Below are positions 34,799 through 43,365 of a stretch of 64,000 bases of DNA, in pieces. Under the pieces are notes generated by a model. It made no database searches and was not told where the DNA came from. It worked only from the letters and a program-made list of their open reading frames with translations. The stretch covers positions 1-64,000 of the forward strand of contig JBILBA010000005.1 of NCBI GenBank assembly GCA_044353905.1, in the 5' to 3' direction. The DNA comes from MWH-TA3 sp044353905 (GTDB taxonomy: Bacteria; Actinomycetota; Actinomycetes; Actinomycetales; Microbacteriaceae). Each line of letters starts with the position of its first letter. Positions within the stretch are counted from its first letter, which is position 1. A program made the translations under genes and the position numbers.

Positions 34799-36268
34799 AT
34801 GGCTACGTCAGACAAAGCGCAACTTAGCGCCCTCGGATACGAGGGTTCCTATAACCGCTCCATGACCGTATGGAGCACAATGGCGCTCGGGTTCACCTAC
34901 CTGTCGCCGCTCGTCGCAATTTACGCACTGTTCGGCCTCGGCCTCATGACCGGCGGACCGGGCTCCATCTTCTGGATCCTCATCGTCGGTGGTGGGCAGA
35001 TGCTCGTCGCGCTCGTCATGGGTGAGGTCGTCTCGCAGTTCCCCATCGCTGGTGGAATCTATCCCTGGATGCGCCGCCTCGCCGGCCGCCGATCCGCATG
35101 GCTCGCCGCGTGGGTCTACGTCTGGGCGATGCTCGTGACGATCGCGTCGGTTGCTCAATACGGCACCGGCTTCCTCGCCACCGTTCTTGGTGTGACCGAG
35201 GTCTCGTCAGAACTCACCCTGATCCTTGCGATCAGCCTCCTCGTGGTGGCGCTTCTCGTCAACCTCGGAGGAACCAAAACCCTCGCTCGTATCGCGACCA
35301 TCGGTCTGGCTGCAGAGCTGGTCGGTGTCGTCGGACTTGGTCTTTACCTGCTTTTGTTCGAACGCCAGAACGAGTTCAGCATCTTCACCGAAGGCTTCGC
35401 GTCGGCTGATTATGGCACCGCGTTCATGGGTGCAGCCCTCGTCGGTCTGTTCATGTTCTACGGCTTCGAGGCCTGTGGTGACGTCGCTGAAGAAGTTGAC
35501 GACGCTGCCCGTGAGGTACCGAAGGCCATGATTCTCACCATCCTCATCGGTGGCGTCTCGGCCCTCGCATCGTTCGCGGGATACGTTCTCGCCGCATCGC
35601 CCGAACTCCTCGCCGCGACCGCAGCGGGAGAGAACGCGGACCCCATCGGAACGATCCTCGCGGACGTCCTCGGAGAAACCGGCGCACGCCTGTTCCTCGT
35701 GGTTGCTGTCGTTGCATTCATCTCGTGCTGCTTGAGCCTGCAGGCTGCTGCAAGCCGCTTGCTGCACTCGTTCGCGCGCGACAAGATGCTTCCCGCCAGC
35801 GGATGGCTCAGCCAGATCTCAGAGCGCAGCAAGGTCCCGACCAACGCGCTGCTCGTCGCGAGCATCATCCCGATGTTGCTCTGTGTCGTCATCTACGCCA
35901 ACCCGGCGTCGTTGGTTCCGATTACCGCATTCGCAGTGCTCGGAATTTACATCGCGTTCCAGTCGGTCGTCCTCGCGTCGCTCATCCAGCGATTCCGTGG
36001 ATGGAAGCCAGCCGGACCGTGGACCCTGGGTTCGTTCGGACTGATCATCAACATCGCCGCACTCGCTTACGGAATCTGGGCAATCTCGTGGTTGCTCCAG
36101 CCCGGCGTGAGCGGTGACTGGTTCATCGACAACATCTCGCTCATCGGCGTGGTGGCGGTATTGGTCCCCGGTGGCCTTTACCTGCTCGTCGCTCGTCCTC
36201 ACCTTCGCTCGAAGGCTCCGTATTCGGACGCCATCGAGGTCGCGAAGAAGATGCGCGCAGGCAGCTAA
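34799..36268 (+). CDS. APC-superfamily amino acid/amine permease (PuuP-like)
   Basis: A 489-residue permease with about twelve membrane helices. Consensus segments include LGFTYLSPLVAIYALFGLG in helix 1, GEVVSQFPIAGGIYPWMRRL and FYGFEACGDVAEEVDDAARE. This last segment is typical of amino acid/polyamine/organocation carriers. The ATG at 34799 has a GAAAGG site upstream; the frame is open 72 bases further up. Its divergent position next to the P450 unit suggests it imports the pathway amine or amino acid by a proton- or exchange-coupled mechanism. Confidence 0.87.
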   Translation: MATSDKAQLSALGYEGSYNRSMTVWSTMALGFTYLSPLVAIYALFGLGLMTGGPGSIFWILIVGGGQMLVALVMGEVVSQFPIAGGIYPWMRRLAGRRSAWLAAWVYVWAMLVTIASVAQYGTGFLATVLGVTEVSSELTLILAISLLVVALLVNLGGTKTLARIATIGLAAELVGVVGLGLYLLLFERQNEFSIFTEGFASADYGTAFMGAALVGLFMFYGFEACGDVAEEVDDAAREVPKAMILTILIGGVSALASFAGYVLAASPELLAATAAGENADPIGTILADVLGETGARLFLVVAVVAFISCCLSLQAAASRLLHSFARDKMLPASGWLSQISERSKVPTNALLVASIIPMLLCVVIYANPASLVPITAFAVLGIYIAFQSVVLASLIQRFRGWKPAGPWTLGSFGLIINIAALAYGIWAISWLLQPGVSGDWFIDNISLIGVVAVLVPGGLYLLVARPHLRSKAPYSDAIEVAKKMRAGS

Positions 36269-36283
36269 CAACTCGCACAACGG

Positions 36284-36309
36284 TGAGGTCCCGCTTCGGC
36301 GGGGCCTCA
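36284..36309 (+). terminator. Rho-independent terminator after the permease gene
   Basis: An 11-base stem (TGAGGTCCCGC with GCGGGGCCTCA, one G-T pair) closed by a TTCG loop, followed by TTCGTTT. It lies 16 bases after the permease stop and separates it from the convergent tad genes. Confidence 0.85.
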
Positions 36310-36314
36310 TTCGT

Positions 36315-36695
36315 TTAAGGAGCCTCGCGAAAAGCACGTCCCGTCACATCGGTCTCGGCGATGGCCAGCCACGGTCCGATTGCGGGCACTGCGAGGCGAA
36401 TCGTGATCGAGGCGATTACCTCTCCCACTGACTCATCCGACGTGACGGACACGGAACGAACCAGCGACGCGGCGATACCGCTGGTCACAAGTTCGGTGGC
36501 ACGGTCAACGCCCTCGGAATCAACCGTGTCCGCCAGCGCGGCGTGTGCCGCTCCGGCAATCGCCGAATCGATTGCCACCGCTCGAATGTGCGCGACAAAG
36601 GCAATTTGAAGCACGGTCAGCGCAACCGCAATGAGCAGAACACCGACCAGCACGAACTCGACCGGGGCACTGCCACGTTCGAGCCCGCGTGTCAT
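36315..36695 (-). CDS. TadE-family pilus protein
   Basis: A 126-residue protein with the TadE pattern RGSAPVEFVLVGVLLIAVAL, a single N-terminal helix and an exported domain. The ATG at 36695 overlaps the stop of the tiny upstream gene (ATGA), so the two are translationally coupled; the extended frame to 36761 is not needed. It corresponds in position to Rv3655c of mycobacterial tad loci. Confidence 0.75.
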   Translation of the reverse strand: MTRGLERGSAPVEFVLVGVLLIAVALTVLQIAFVAHIRAVAIDSAIAGAAHAALADTVDSEGVDRATELVTSGIAASLVRSVSVTSDESVGEVIASITIRLAVPAIGPWLAIAETDVTGRAFREAP

Positions 36696-36853
36696 ATCGA
36701 CAGGACGCGATCGATGGCGTTGTTGAAGACGTCGCCGAGGGCCGGGCCGGCCATCGCCCACATCACGACGACGAGTCCCGCCGTCATGAGAGTGATGAGG
36801 ACCCAGCCAGGAACATCGCCGCGGTCAGAGGAATTACGAGTGAAGTTCGACAT
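36692..36853 (-). CDS. DUF4244-like Flp pilin (53 residues)
   Basis: A small gene encoding 53 residues: MSNFTRNSSDRGDVPGWVLI, then a single hydrophobic helix rich in Val/Met/Ala and a short amphipathic end FNNAIDRVLSI. Length, helix and position between TadC and TadE match the DUF4244 family (Rv3656c-like), thought to be the major Flp-type pilin in actinobacteria. Its stop overlaps the tadE start. It is short enough to be missed by automatic calling with a length cut-off. Confidence 0.75.
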   Translation of the reverse strand: MSNFTRNSSDRGDVPGWVLITLMTAGLVVVMWAMAGPALGDVFNNAIDRVLSI

Positions 36854-36904
36854 GACCCCATCGTGGGGCTCGCGCGGTCGTGGCGCGAAACTTATCCCCA
36901 GAAC

Positions 36905-37297
36905 TCAGGAGAGTGCGGTCTTTTTTCGTTCGTCACCGATACGAATCGCGTAGAACACGGTTCCTGCGATGACGGCCACGGCGGCGACGCGGAACACGAT
37001 ATTGAGTGCTTCGATGGCGGGGCTAAACGGCGAATTGGCGAATTGGCCGTCACCAGCCAGCGGGTCGTAGGCGTACACGAGAAGCGACACGGTTGCGACG
37101 CTGAGAACAATCGCCGCGGCGAGTGACATCCACGTCAGTTTCGGAATGGTGACACGGCTGATGAGGCGCGTCGTAATCGTCAGCAACACCACCATCACGA
37201 TCGCCGCACCGCCCTGAAGGGCGTCCACCCAACCGATCAGGCTGAACAAAACGGCGATGACTTGGATAAAAAGTGCAATGGTGAGGCGAAATCTCAT
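36905..37297 (-). CDS. Hypothetical four-helix membrane protein inside the tad locus
   Basis: A 130-residue protein with about four membrane segments: FRLTIALFIQVIAVLFSLIG near the start, GGAAIVMVVLLTITT, LSLAAAIVL-type helix, and a last helix ending in VFYAIRIGDERKK. I do not recognise a family. It sits between tadC and the DUF4244-like pilin on the same strand, so a role in pilus biogenesis is possible but unproven. The ATG at 37297 is chosen over a longer frame. Confidence 0.6.
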   Translation of the reverse strand: MRFRLTIALFIQVIAVLFSLIGWVDALQGGAAIVMVVLLTITTRLISRVTIPKLTWMSLAAAIVLSVATVSLLVYAYDPLAGDGQFANSPFSPAIEALNIVFRVAAVAVIAGTVFYAIRIGDERKKTALS

Positions 37298-37343
37298 GAT
37301 GTCCTTTCCGACACCACAAGTATTGCGCGAAATCCAGCGAACA

Positions 37344-38015
37344 TCACAGAGCAATCGAGCCGAGTGCGGTCAGCCCGGGGAACACCGCCATAACAACGGT
37401 GACGGGAAGGATCGCAAAAACGAGCGGGAACATCATCAGGGTCTCTTTCGCGCTGGCGGCTTCGAGCAGTCGCCGGCCGGCGGCCTGTTGTTCGTCATCG
37501 GCCAGTGCGCGAATGATCTCGGTGAGCGGCGTTCCGTATTGCCGGGCCGTGAGGACATGGTCGATTAGTCGAGACCAACCCTCGTGCGCGACACGCGCAT
37601 CGCTCGACTGAAGTGCGTCGGATACCGAGACACCGAGAGCGATTTCGGCCACGATGAATCTGCACTCGTCGGCCAGTTCACCAACGCCGCTTGTTGCGAT
37701 TCGTTCGAGCGCAGTGGGCACCGACATTCCGGCAGAGACACAAAGACCGATCAGGTCCAGTGCGCCGGGCAGTTCCTCGGACACCGCGCCGCGACGACGA
37801 CGCCGATTGACCATGTCGTTGATGACGCTCGCGGGAAGTCGGAACACGAGCCCGAGGGAACGCAGTGCGCCGTTCCGCTCGTCGATCGGGGTTCCTGCGA
37901 TCGCGACGTCTCGAATGTGCGGAGCGAGGCGGATCGCGACGCGTGACGCCGTCGCCCCCGACACAATCACGAACAGCCCGAGACCAAGCAGTGCCCCGAG
38001 CGCAACCTCAATCAT
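37344..38015 (-). CDS. tadC: TadC-like type II/IV secretion inner-membrane protein
   Basis: A 223-residue protein with a T2SSF-type domain: ALDLIGLCVSAGMSVPTALERI and the downstream ISVSDALQSSD/GTPLTEIIRALADDEQ pattern, flanked by membrane helices. It overlaps the TadB gene by eight bases. TadB and TadC form the inner-membrane platform on which the TadA ATPase drives Flp pilus assembly. Confidence 0.82.
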   Translation of the reverse strand: MIEVALGALLGLGLFVIVSGATASRVAIRLAPHIRDVAIAGTPIDERNGALRSLGLVFRLPASVINDMVNRRRRRGAVSEELPGALDLIGLCVSAGMSVPTALERIATSGVGELADECRFIVAEIALGVSVSDALQSSDARVAHEGWSRLIDHVLTARQYGTPLTEIIRALADDEQQAAGRRLLEAASAKETLMMFPLVFAILPVTVVMAVFPGLTALGSIAL

Positions 38016-38862
38016 GGAGCGCCCCGATCAACCAGCGGGCGGGTTCACGCAGTGTTCCCAGCGCGCGCATGGCGACATACGCGACCACCGTGGTCCCCGC
38101 CGACGCCACAATCAGAATCGTTCCCGCCGCGGTGGAATAGGCCTCCCTGTTTTCGGGCCTGCTCACCAACAGCGCGAGCACGATCCACGGGGAAACGACG
38201 CCGAGGGTGGCCGCGTGCCGCACCCACGATTGTCGAGACTGTGCCTCGCGCCTCATGGCGGATTCCCGGCGAACCGAACGACCGAGTTCTGTCAACACCG
38301 CCGGAAGTTCCGTACCTCCGAATTCGCGGGCGACGACGATTGCTTCGACTACACGATCGGCGATCGGGTCGGCGAGCGCCCGTTGCAGTCGCCGTAGCGC
38401 AGTGTCGACATCACTGCCGCGCCGCAGATTGACTTCGAGCTCCGTCCAGGCGACGCGCCATTCCTTCGGAACCATTGCGGATGCCGCGATCATCGCGTCG
38501 GTCAAGGTCGCACCGGAACGAAGTGCGACCCGAATTGAATCAATAACGTCGGGCCACAGCGCACGTGCGCGCTGCCGGCGGCGATCACGAGCACTCGCCA
38601 ACGCAACTATCGGCACCCCGCACCCCACTACAAAGCCGAGCGGAGCGACACTGGGAAGCGGAATCACGGTCGCGGTCAGCGCGCCGGCAATCATCGCGAC
38701 TGTTGTCATCACGGCGCCGATGATCGCCAGCGGGACGCCGGCGAGCCCCGCTTCGTCGAACCAGGTGCGAACGGAACGAGGGCGCCGCACACCCCGAGGA
38801 AGAATCAACAGGGCGATCCCGATTCCCAGGAGAACCCCGCAGGCGATTATCGCTGCGCCCAC
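38008..38862 (-). CDS. tadB: TadB-like type II/IV secretion inner-membrane protein
   Basis: A 284-residue protein with N-terminal helices and a T2SSF domain (VIDSIRVALRSGATLTDAMI, then the charged ELEVNLRRGSDVDTALRRLQ). Two C-terminal helices follow. It overlaps the upstream ATPase gene by 16 bases and tadC by eight, indicating a tightly coupled operon. Confidence 0.82.
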   Translation of the reverse strand: MGAAIIACGVLLGIGIALLILPRGVRRPRSVRTWFDEAGLAGVPLAIIGAVMTTVAMIAGALTATVIPLPSVAPLGFVVGCGVPIVALASARDRRRQRARALWPDVIDSIRVALRSGATLTDAMIAASAMVPKEWRVAWTELEVNLRRGSDVDTALRRLQRALADPIADRVVEAIVVAREFGGTELPAVLTELGRSVRRESAMRREAQSRQSWVRHAATLGVVSPWIVLALLVSRPENREAYSTAAGTILIVASAGTTVVAYVAMRALGTLREPARWLIGALHD

Positions 38863-39938
38863 AGCGATTCCATTGTGAGTGCGCCCGAATCGCCCGATGC
38901 GACCGGACGAGCGATGTCCACCACGCGCCGCTGGCCGTCCCTGTCCATGCGGCAGTGAACCACGAGGTCAATCGTCGCAAGAATCGTCGATGTGACGAAC
39001 CCCTCCGACACCCCTCCCGCAAGTTGACACAGGGTCACCAGTTTGCGAATTGCATCGGCGGCCGAGTTCGCGTGAATGGTGCACAGCCCCGGAATCCCCG
39101 AATTGAGGGCGACGAGTAGGTCGAGAGATTCGTCGCCGCGAACCTCACCGACGACGAGCCGCGTCGGTCGCATTCGAAGTGCCTCCTTGACCAGTCGTCG
39201 CAGCGTGATTTCGCCCACCCCGTCGAGGCTTGCTCCGCGAGATTGCATGCCGACGGTATCCGGATGACGTGTTGCGATTTCGAACGTTTCTTCCACCGTC
39301 ACGATTCGTTCCGACTCGTCCAGTTCCGACAACAGCGCACACACCATCGTGGTCTTACCCGCCTGGGTTGCTCCTGACACCAGCACGGTTTGCCCCTCGA
39401 GCATCGCCGTTCGAAGAATGCGTTTCGCTTCTGGGGCGATCGCGCCATGCGCGACCAGGTCGTCGAGCGATCGGACCGACGTCGAGAACTTTCGAATGTT
39501 CAAGCTCCAGTGTTCCTTGGTGATCGGCGGAATGACGACGTGCAAACGCGAACCGTCCGGCAGAGACGCATCGACGAACGGTTGGGAAACATCGACTCGG
39601 CGACCGCTGCGCCTTAACATCCGTTCGACGAGAGTCCGCACGTCCTCGGGCGAAAGGTCAGCGGGAATTCGCTCGTGGCGCCCCGAACGTGCCACAAACA
39701 CCGCAGTCGAGTCGTTAATCCAGATTTCTTCGACGGTTGGATCATCGAGGTGGGATTGCAGAATCCCGAATCCCGTGACGCGGTGCGCGACATCGGATTC
39801 GTGAAACTCAGTCGACGTCGCTTCGCCCAGTGCGCGTTCATTGGCGCGTTGAACCTCTGACGCGATCGCCCGCCCAAGGTCATCCCCCGACATCACCGCA
39901 CGGCGGACCCGGCCGACAATCGAATCGGTGGAGGTCAT
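38847..39938 (-). CDS. tadA: TadA/CpaF-family pilus assembly ATPase
   Basis: A 363-residue type II/IV secretion ATPase. Walker A GATQAGKTT lies near residue 190, the Asp-box VTVEETFEI follows, Walker B is RLVVGEVRGDE near 262, and the His-box segment GIPGLCTIHANSAADAI is present. The N-terminal region DPTVEEIWINDSTAVFVARS is the standard CpaF leader. It powers assembly of Flp/Tad pili through the TadB/TadC platform encoded directly downstream. Confidence 0.92.
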   Translation of the reverse strand: MTSTDSIVGRVRRAVMSGDDLGRAIASEVQRANERALGEATSTEFHESDVAHRVTGFGILQSHLDDPTVEEIWINDSTAVFVARSGRHERIPADLSPEDVRTLVERMLRRSGRRVDVSQPFVDASLPDGSRLHVVIPPITKEHWSLNIRKFSTSVRSLDDLVAHGAIAPEAKRILRTAMLEGQTVLVSGATQAGKTTMVCALLSELDESERIVTVEETFEIATRHPDTVGMQSRGASLDGVGEITLRRLVKEALRMRPTRLVVGEVRGDESLDLLVALNSGIPGLCTIHANSAADAIRKLVTLCQLAGGVSEGFVTSTILATIDLVVHCRMDRDGQRRVVDIARPVASGDSGALTMESLWAQR

Positions 39939-40072
39939 CCCCCCATCGTGGCGCTCTCCGCATCGGCGCCACGGGTGTTCTCCACAGAGTTAGGCGCCGG
40001 GTTGGAAGGTGGACTTCGTGGCGATGCATTCCTCGGTGTCGTCGGGATTCGAACCGTAGAATGGGGAACATT

Positions 40073-40152
40073 GCGGGTGTGGTGAAATTGGTAGACACGC
40101 AGGATTTAGGATCCTGTGCTTCGGCGTGTGGGTTCGAGTCCCTCCACCCGCA
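40073..40152 (+). tRNA. tRNA-Leu (anticodon TAG)
   Basis: Acceptor GCGGGTG pairs perfectly with CACCCGC; anticodon stem CAGGA/TCCTG encloses loop TTTAGGA with anticodon TAG; a short class-II variable arm (TGCTTCGGCG) and T-arm GTGGGTTCGAGTCCCTC follow. CCA is not encoded. Confidence 0.95.
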
Positions 40153-40169
40153 CAATCGAGAGGAACACA

Positions 40170-40820
40170 ATGGTAAACGCCCTTGGACTGTTTGACCCTG
40201 CCGCTCTCATCGAAAGCGCGGGGAACTGGGGGCTTCTCATTGTCGCCGCGATCGTGTTCATCGAGACGGGGCTCCTGATTGGATTCATGCTCCCCGGCGA
40301 CACGCTGTTGCTCATCACCGGGGTTCTGACCTTCACGGGGATGATTCCGCAACCCATTTGGTTGGTCTCCGCCGTGATTTTCGTCGCCTCGATTCTCGGT
40401 AACCAATTGGGCTACCAAATCGGACTCATCGGCGGTCCCGCAGTGTTCACGCGCCAAGAGGGCGGCCTGTTGTCGCACAAAAGCGTCGAGCGCACCGAAC
40501 AGTTCTTCCAGCGCTGGGGGCCCTTGTCCCTGACTATCGGGCAGTACGTTCCGATTGTCCGAACCCTGCTGCCGGTCGCCGCGGGAATCGGCAAAATGAA
40601 TCGCCTCACCTTTTCGCTCTACAACGCCCTTGGCGCGTTTCTCTGGGCAGGGTTGCTCCCCATCGTCGGGTGGGGCATCGCGCACATTCCCGGCGTTTCG
40701 GAAATCGTAATCGAATACATCGACCTCGTACTCCTCGGCGTCATTGCGGTGAGCGTGCTCTCGATCGGCATCCACTGGTGGCGCGAACGACGCGAAATTC
40801 GCGACGAAGAAGTGGCCTAA
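40170..40820 (+). CDS. DedA family membrane protein
   Basis: A 216-residue DedA/SNARE-associated family protein with the family motifs FIETGLLIGFMLPGDTLLLI, GNQLGYQIG, FFQRWGPLSLTIGQYVPIVR and ALGAFLWAGLLPIVGW, and about five membrane or re-entrant segments. The family includes undecaprenyl-phosphate and phospholipid flippases. The ATG at 40170 has GAGAGGAA upstream, 17 bases after tRNA-Leu; the frame upstream runs through the tRNA and is not coding. Confidence 0.92.
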   Translation: MVNALGLFDPAALIESAGNWGLLIVAAIVFIETGLLIGFMLPGDTLLLITGVLTFTGMIPQPIWLVSAVIFVASILGNQLGYQIGLIGGPAVFTRQEGGLLSHKSVERTEQFFQRWGPLSLTIGQYVPIVRTLLPVAAGIGKMNRLTFSLYNALGAFLWAGLLPIVGWGIAHIPGVSEIVIEYIDLVLLGVIAVSVLSIGIHWWRERREIRDEEVA

Positions 40821-40821
40821 C

Positions 40822-42033
40822 TCACACGCCGAGAATGAGGGCGACAAGACCGCTGTTGATGATAATCACCAGAGCGGTCGCAACGCCCGCGAGGCCGCGG
40901 ACGACTCCGTGTGAGCGATATTCGCCCATGATTTTCTTGTCCCCCGTCACGATGATGAGGGGAATCAGAGCAAAGGGGATTCCCCAACTGAGAATGACCT
41001 GCGAATAGATCAGCGCCGCCGTGGGCTCGATACCGATCATCAGGATGATGATTGCGGGAACCACGGTGATGCCGCGTCGGACTATCGGGGGAATTCGTCG
41101 GCGGATCAGGCCGTGCATGATTTCCGCGCCGGCATACGCGCCAACAGCTGTCGATGCCAGAGAAGACGCGAGCAGTGCCACGGCGAACGAGGTCGCCATG
41201 AGCGAGCCGGAAGCCGCCGCAATCGCGATGAACGCGCCGTCCAGGGTGTCCGTACCCGGCTGCCCATTGAGCACCACCGCGCCAATCACAAGTAGTGCGA
41301 TGTTCACGGCACCAGCGAGGACCAGCGCGAGAGTCACATCCACCCGGGTTGCGACCCGAAGCCGGCGAATCGGAACCGTCGACAACGGGTTGATTCGATC
41401 ACGCGAAAACCCGGAGTGTGCATAGATCGCGTGCGGCATCACGGTCGCCCCGAGTATCGCGGCTGCGAGGATCAGCGATTCGTAGCCCTCGAGTCGAGGG
41501 AAAAGACCCGACGCGAACGCCGTTGCATCAATCGGTTGACCCCAGAGGATGGCTCCGAATCCGACCGCGATGATGAGCAAAAAGAAAACGATGAGCCGCT
41601 CGAACGGCTTTGCGCCCCACCGTCCGTGAACGCCGAGAAATGCGACACCCGACACTCCAACAATCAACCCACCCAGCCACAGGGGTATTCCCCACAAGAG
41701 GTGCAACGCGATTGCACCGCCGATGACTTCGGCGACGTCCGTTGCCATGGCAATCAGTTCACCCTGAGCCCAGTAGCCGAGCCTCCAACCGCGAGACGTG
41801 ATGCGAGTGCCCAAAACCTCGGGAAGACTCTTGCCAGTGACTATTCCTAGGCTCGCCGAGAGGTACTGCACCAGCCACGCAATGAGATTGCCCGCGACGA
41901 CGACCCAGGCGAGAAGAAAACCTAACTGAGCTCCGGCCGTGATGTTTGCTGCGACGTTTCCGGGGTCCAAATACGCGACACCCGCGACGAACGCGGGGCC
42001 CAACAACGACACGATCGCGACACGGCTCGACAC
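40822..42033 (-). CDS. mntH: NRAMP-family divalent metal transporter
   Basis: A 403-residue transporter with about eleven helices. The metal-site motif DPGNVAANI is in helix 1 and VMPHAIYAHSG in helix 6, the pair that coordinates Mn2+/Fe2+. Transport is proton-coupled. The open frame reaches 42084 inside rdgB; the first suitable start after the rdgB stop is GTG at 42033, ten bases downstream. The start is therefore only probable. Confidence 0.9.
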   Translation of the reverse strand: MSSRVAIVSLLGPAFVAGVAYLDPGNVAANITAGAQLGFLLAWVVVAGNLIAWLVQYLSASLGIVTGKSLPEVLGTRITSRGWRLGYWAQGELIAMATDVAEVIGGAIALHLLWGIPLWLGGLIVGVSGVAFLGVHGRWGAKPFERLIVFFLLIIAVGFGAILWGQPIDATAFASGLFPRLEGYESLILAAAILGATVMPHAIYAHSGFSRDRINPLSTVPIRRLRVATRVDVTLALVLAGAVNIALLVIGAVVLNGQPGTDTLDGAFIAIAAASGSLMATSFAVALLASSLASTAVGAYAGAEIMHGLIRRRIPPIVRRGITVVPAIIILMIGIEPTAALIYSQVILSWGIPFALIPLIIVTGDKKIMGEYRSHGVVRGLAGVATALVIIINSGLVALILGV

Positions 42034-42043
42034 TGTGTGCTCG

Positions 42044-42634
42044 CTAACTCGACGACTGGAAATATCTATTGAGCGCAGGAGCAATGAGTCCCAATGCTCG
42101 ACCTCGGTGACTCAGTGCCGCCTTTTCCAGAGCCGACATTTCGGCGGCGGTTCCGGTCATTCCGGTCGGTGCAAAAATCGGGTCGTAACCGAATCCGTTG
42201 CTCCCCTTCGCTGCTGCGCGAAGCACGCCTGGCCACTCTGCTCGAACAACGCGCTCTCCGTCCTTCGAGACAAAAGCGACCGCACAGACAAACTGTGCGG
42301 CTCGATTCTTGACGCCCTTCATTTTCTCGAGAAGGAGCGCGAGGTTTGCGGCGTCGGTTCCGGCGTCGGAAAAACGAGACGAACGAATCCCCGGAGCACC
42401 ATCGAGTGCTTCGACGCATATCCCGGAATCGTCGGCAAGCGACGGACGACCGGAGTGGCGGAATGCAGCGCGCGCTTTGATTAGGGCGTTTTCCTCGAAA
42501 GTCGCGCCGTCCTCAGCCGGTGCCTTGCCGTCCGTCTGGACGAGTTCAATACCCGGGCCGAGCAGCGCCTTCAGGGTCAGATCAATCTCGGCCAGTTTGT
42601 GCGAATTGTGGGTAGCAACAACGACTGTTCTCAC
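42044..42634 (-). CDS. rdgB: XTP/dITP diphosphatase (RdgB/HAM1)
   Basis: A 196-residue nucleotide-sanitising pyrophosphatase that removes dITP and XTP. Motifs: VVATHNSHKLAEI at the N-terminus, SLADDSGICVEALDGAPGIRS as catalytic core, GFGYDPIF and LSHRGRAL. It overlaps rph by four bases within the murI-rph-rdgB operon, the usual actinobacterial order. Confidence 0.95.
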   Translation of the reverse strand: MRTVVVATHNSHKLAEIDLTLKALLGPGIELVQTDGKAPAEDGATFEENALIKARAAFRHSGRPSLADDSGICVEALDGAPGIRSSRFSDAGTDAANLALLLEKMKGVKNRAAQFVCAVAFVSKDGERVVRAEWPGVLRAAAKGSNGFGYDPIFAPTGMTGTAAEMSALEKAALSHRGRALGLIAPALNRYFQSSS

Positions 42635-43365
42635 GAGTTCGACACCGCCACGGTGGCCGCCTGAATTTCAGTCAAACGAGCTGTTCCGTTGATCGCCAGC
42701 GTCAGGAGAGCGTCCAGTTCGGACTTGTCGAACGGTGCACCTTCCGCAGTCCCCTGAACCTCGACGAACAAGCCTCGACCCGTCGCCACAACGTTCATGT
42801 CCGTTTCGGCTCGGACGTCCTCGGTGTATTGCAGATCCAGCATGGGTGTTCCGTCAATGATTCCGACACTGATTGCGGCAACCGAGTCAATCAACGCGGT
42901 GGCGTTCTTGCCGATAAAGCCCTTGGCGCGGCCCCACTCGATCGCGTCGTGCAGGGCGATGTAGGCGCCGGTGACGGCCGCGGTGCGCGTTCCCCCGTCC
43001 GCCTGCAGCACGTCACAATCGATAACGATGGTGTTTTCGCCGAGCGCCTTCATGTCCACGACAGCGCGAAGGCTTCGTCCGATCAGTCGCGAAATCTCGT
43101 GAGTGCGTCCGCCGATTCGGCCCTTGACGCTCTCGCGGTCGTTGCGTTCGTTCGTGGAGCGAGGCAACATCGCGTATTCCGCGGTCACCCACCCCTTACC
43201 TTTGCCGGCCATCCAGCGGGGAACGCCATTGGTGAATGATGCCGTGCAGAGGACCTTGGTGTTCCCGAACGAGATGAGAGCACTGCCTTCGGCCTGAGCG
43301 GACCACCCGCGTTCGATTGTCACGGGTCGAAGTTCGTCGTTGGTGCGTCCGTCGATGCGAGTCAT
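42631..43365 (-). CDS. rph: Ribonuclease PH
   Basis: A 244-residue phosphorolytic 3'-exoribonuclease that trims tRNA 3' ends. Conserved segments: RPVTIERGW, GSALISFGNTKVLCTAS, the KGRIGGRTHEISRLIGRSLR region, IDCDVLQADGGTRTA with the phosphate-site residues, and DLQYTEDV. Its ends overlap murI and rdgB by four bases each. Confidence 0.96.
   Translation of the reverse strand: MTRIDGRTNDELRPVTIERGWSAQAEGSALISFGNTKVLCTASFTNGVPRWMAGKGKGWVTAEYAMLPRSTNERNDRESVKGRIGGRTHEISRLIGRSLRAVVDMKALGENTIVIDCDVLQADGGTRTAAVTGAYIALHDAIEWGRAKGFIGKNATALIDSVAAISVGIIDGTPMLDLQYTEDVRAETDMNVVATGRGLFVEVQGTAEGAPFDKSELDALLTLAINGTARLTEIQAATVAVSNS

Noticed and set aside
27231..36314. Direct repeats or att sites at the outer edges of the amine island
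   Set aside because: I compared the two edges by eye and found no shared stretch beyond short GC-rich words.
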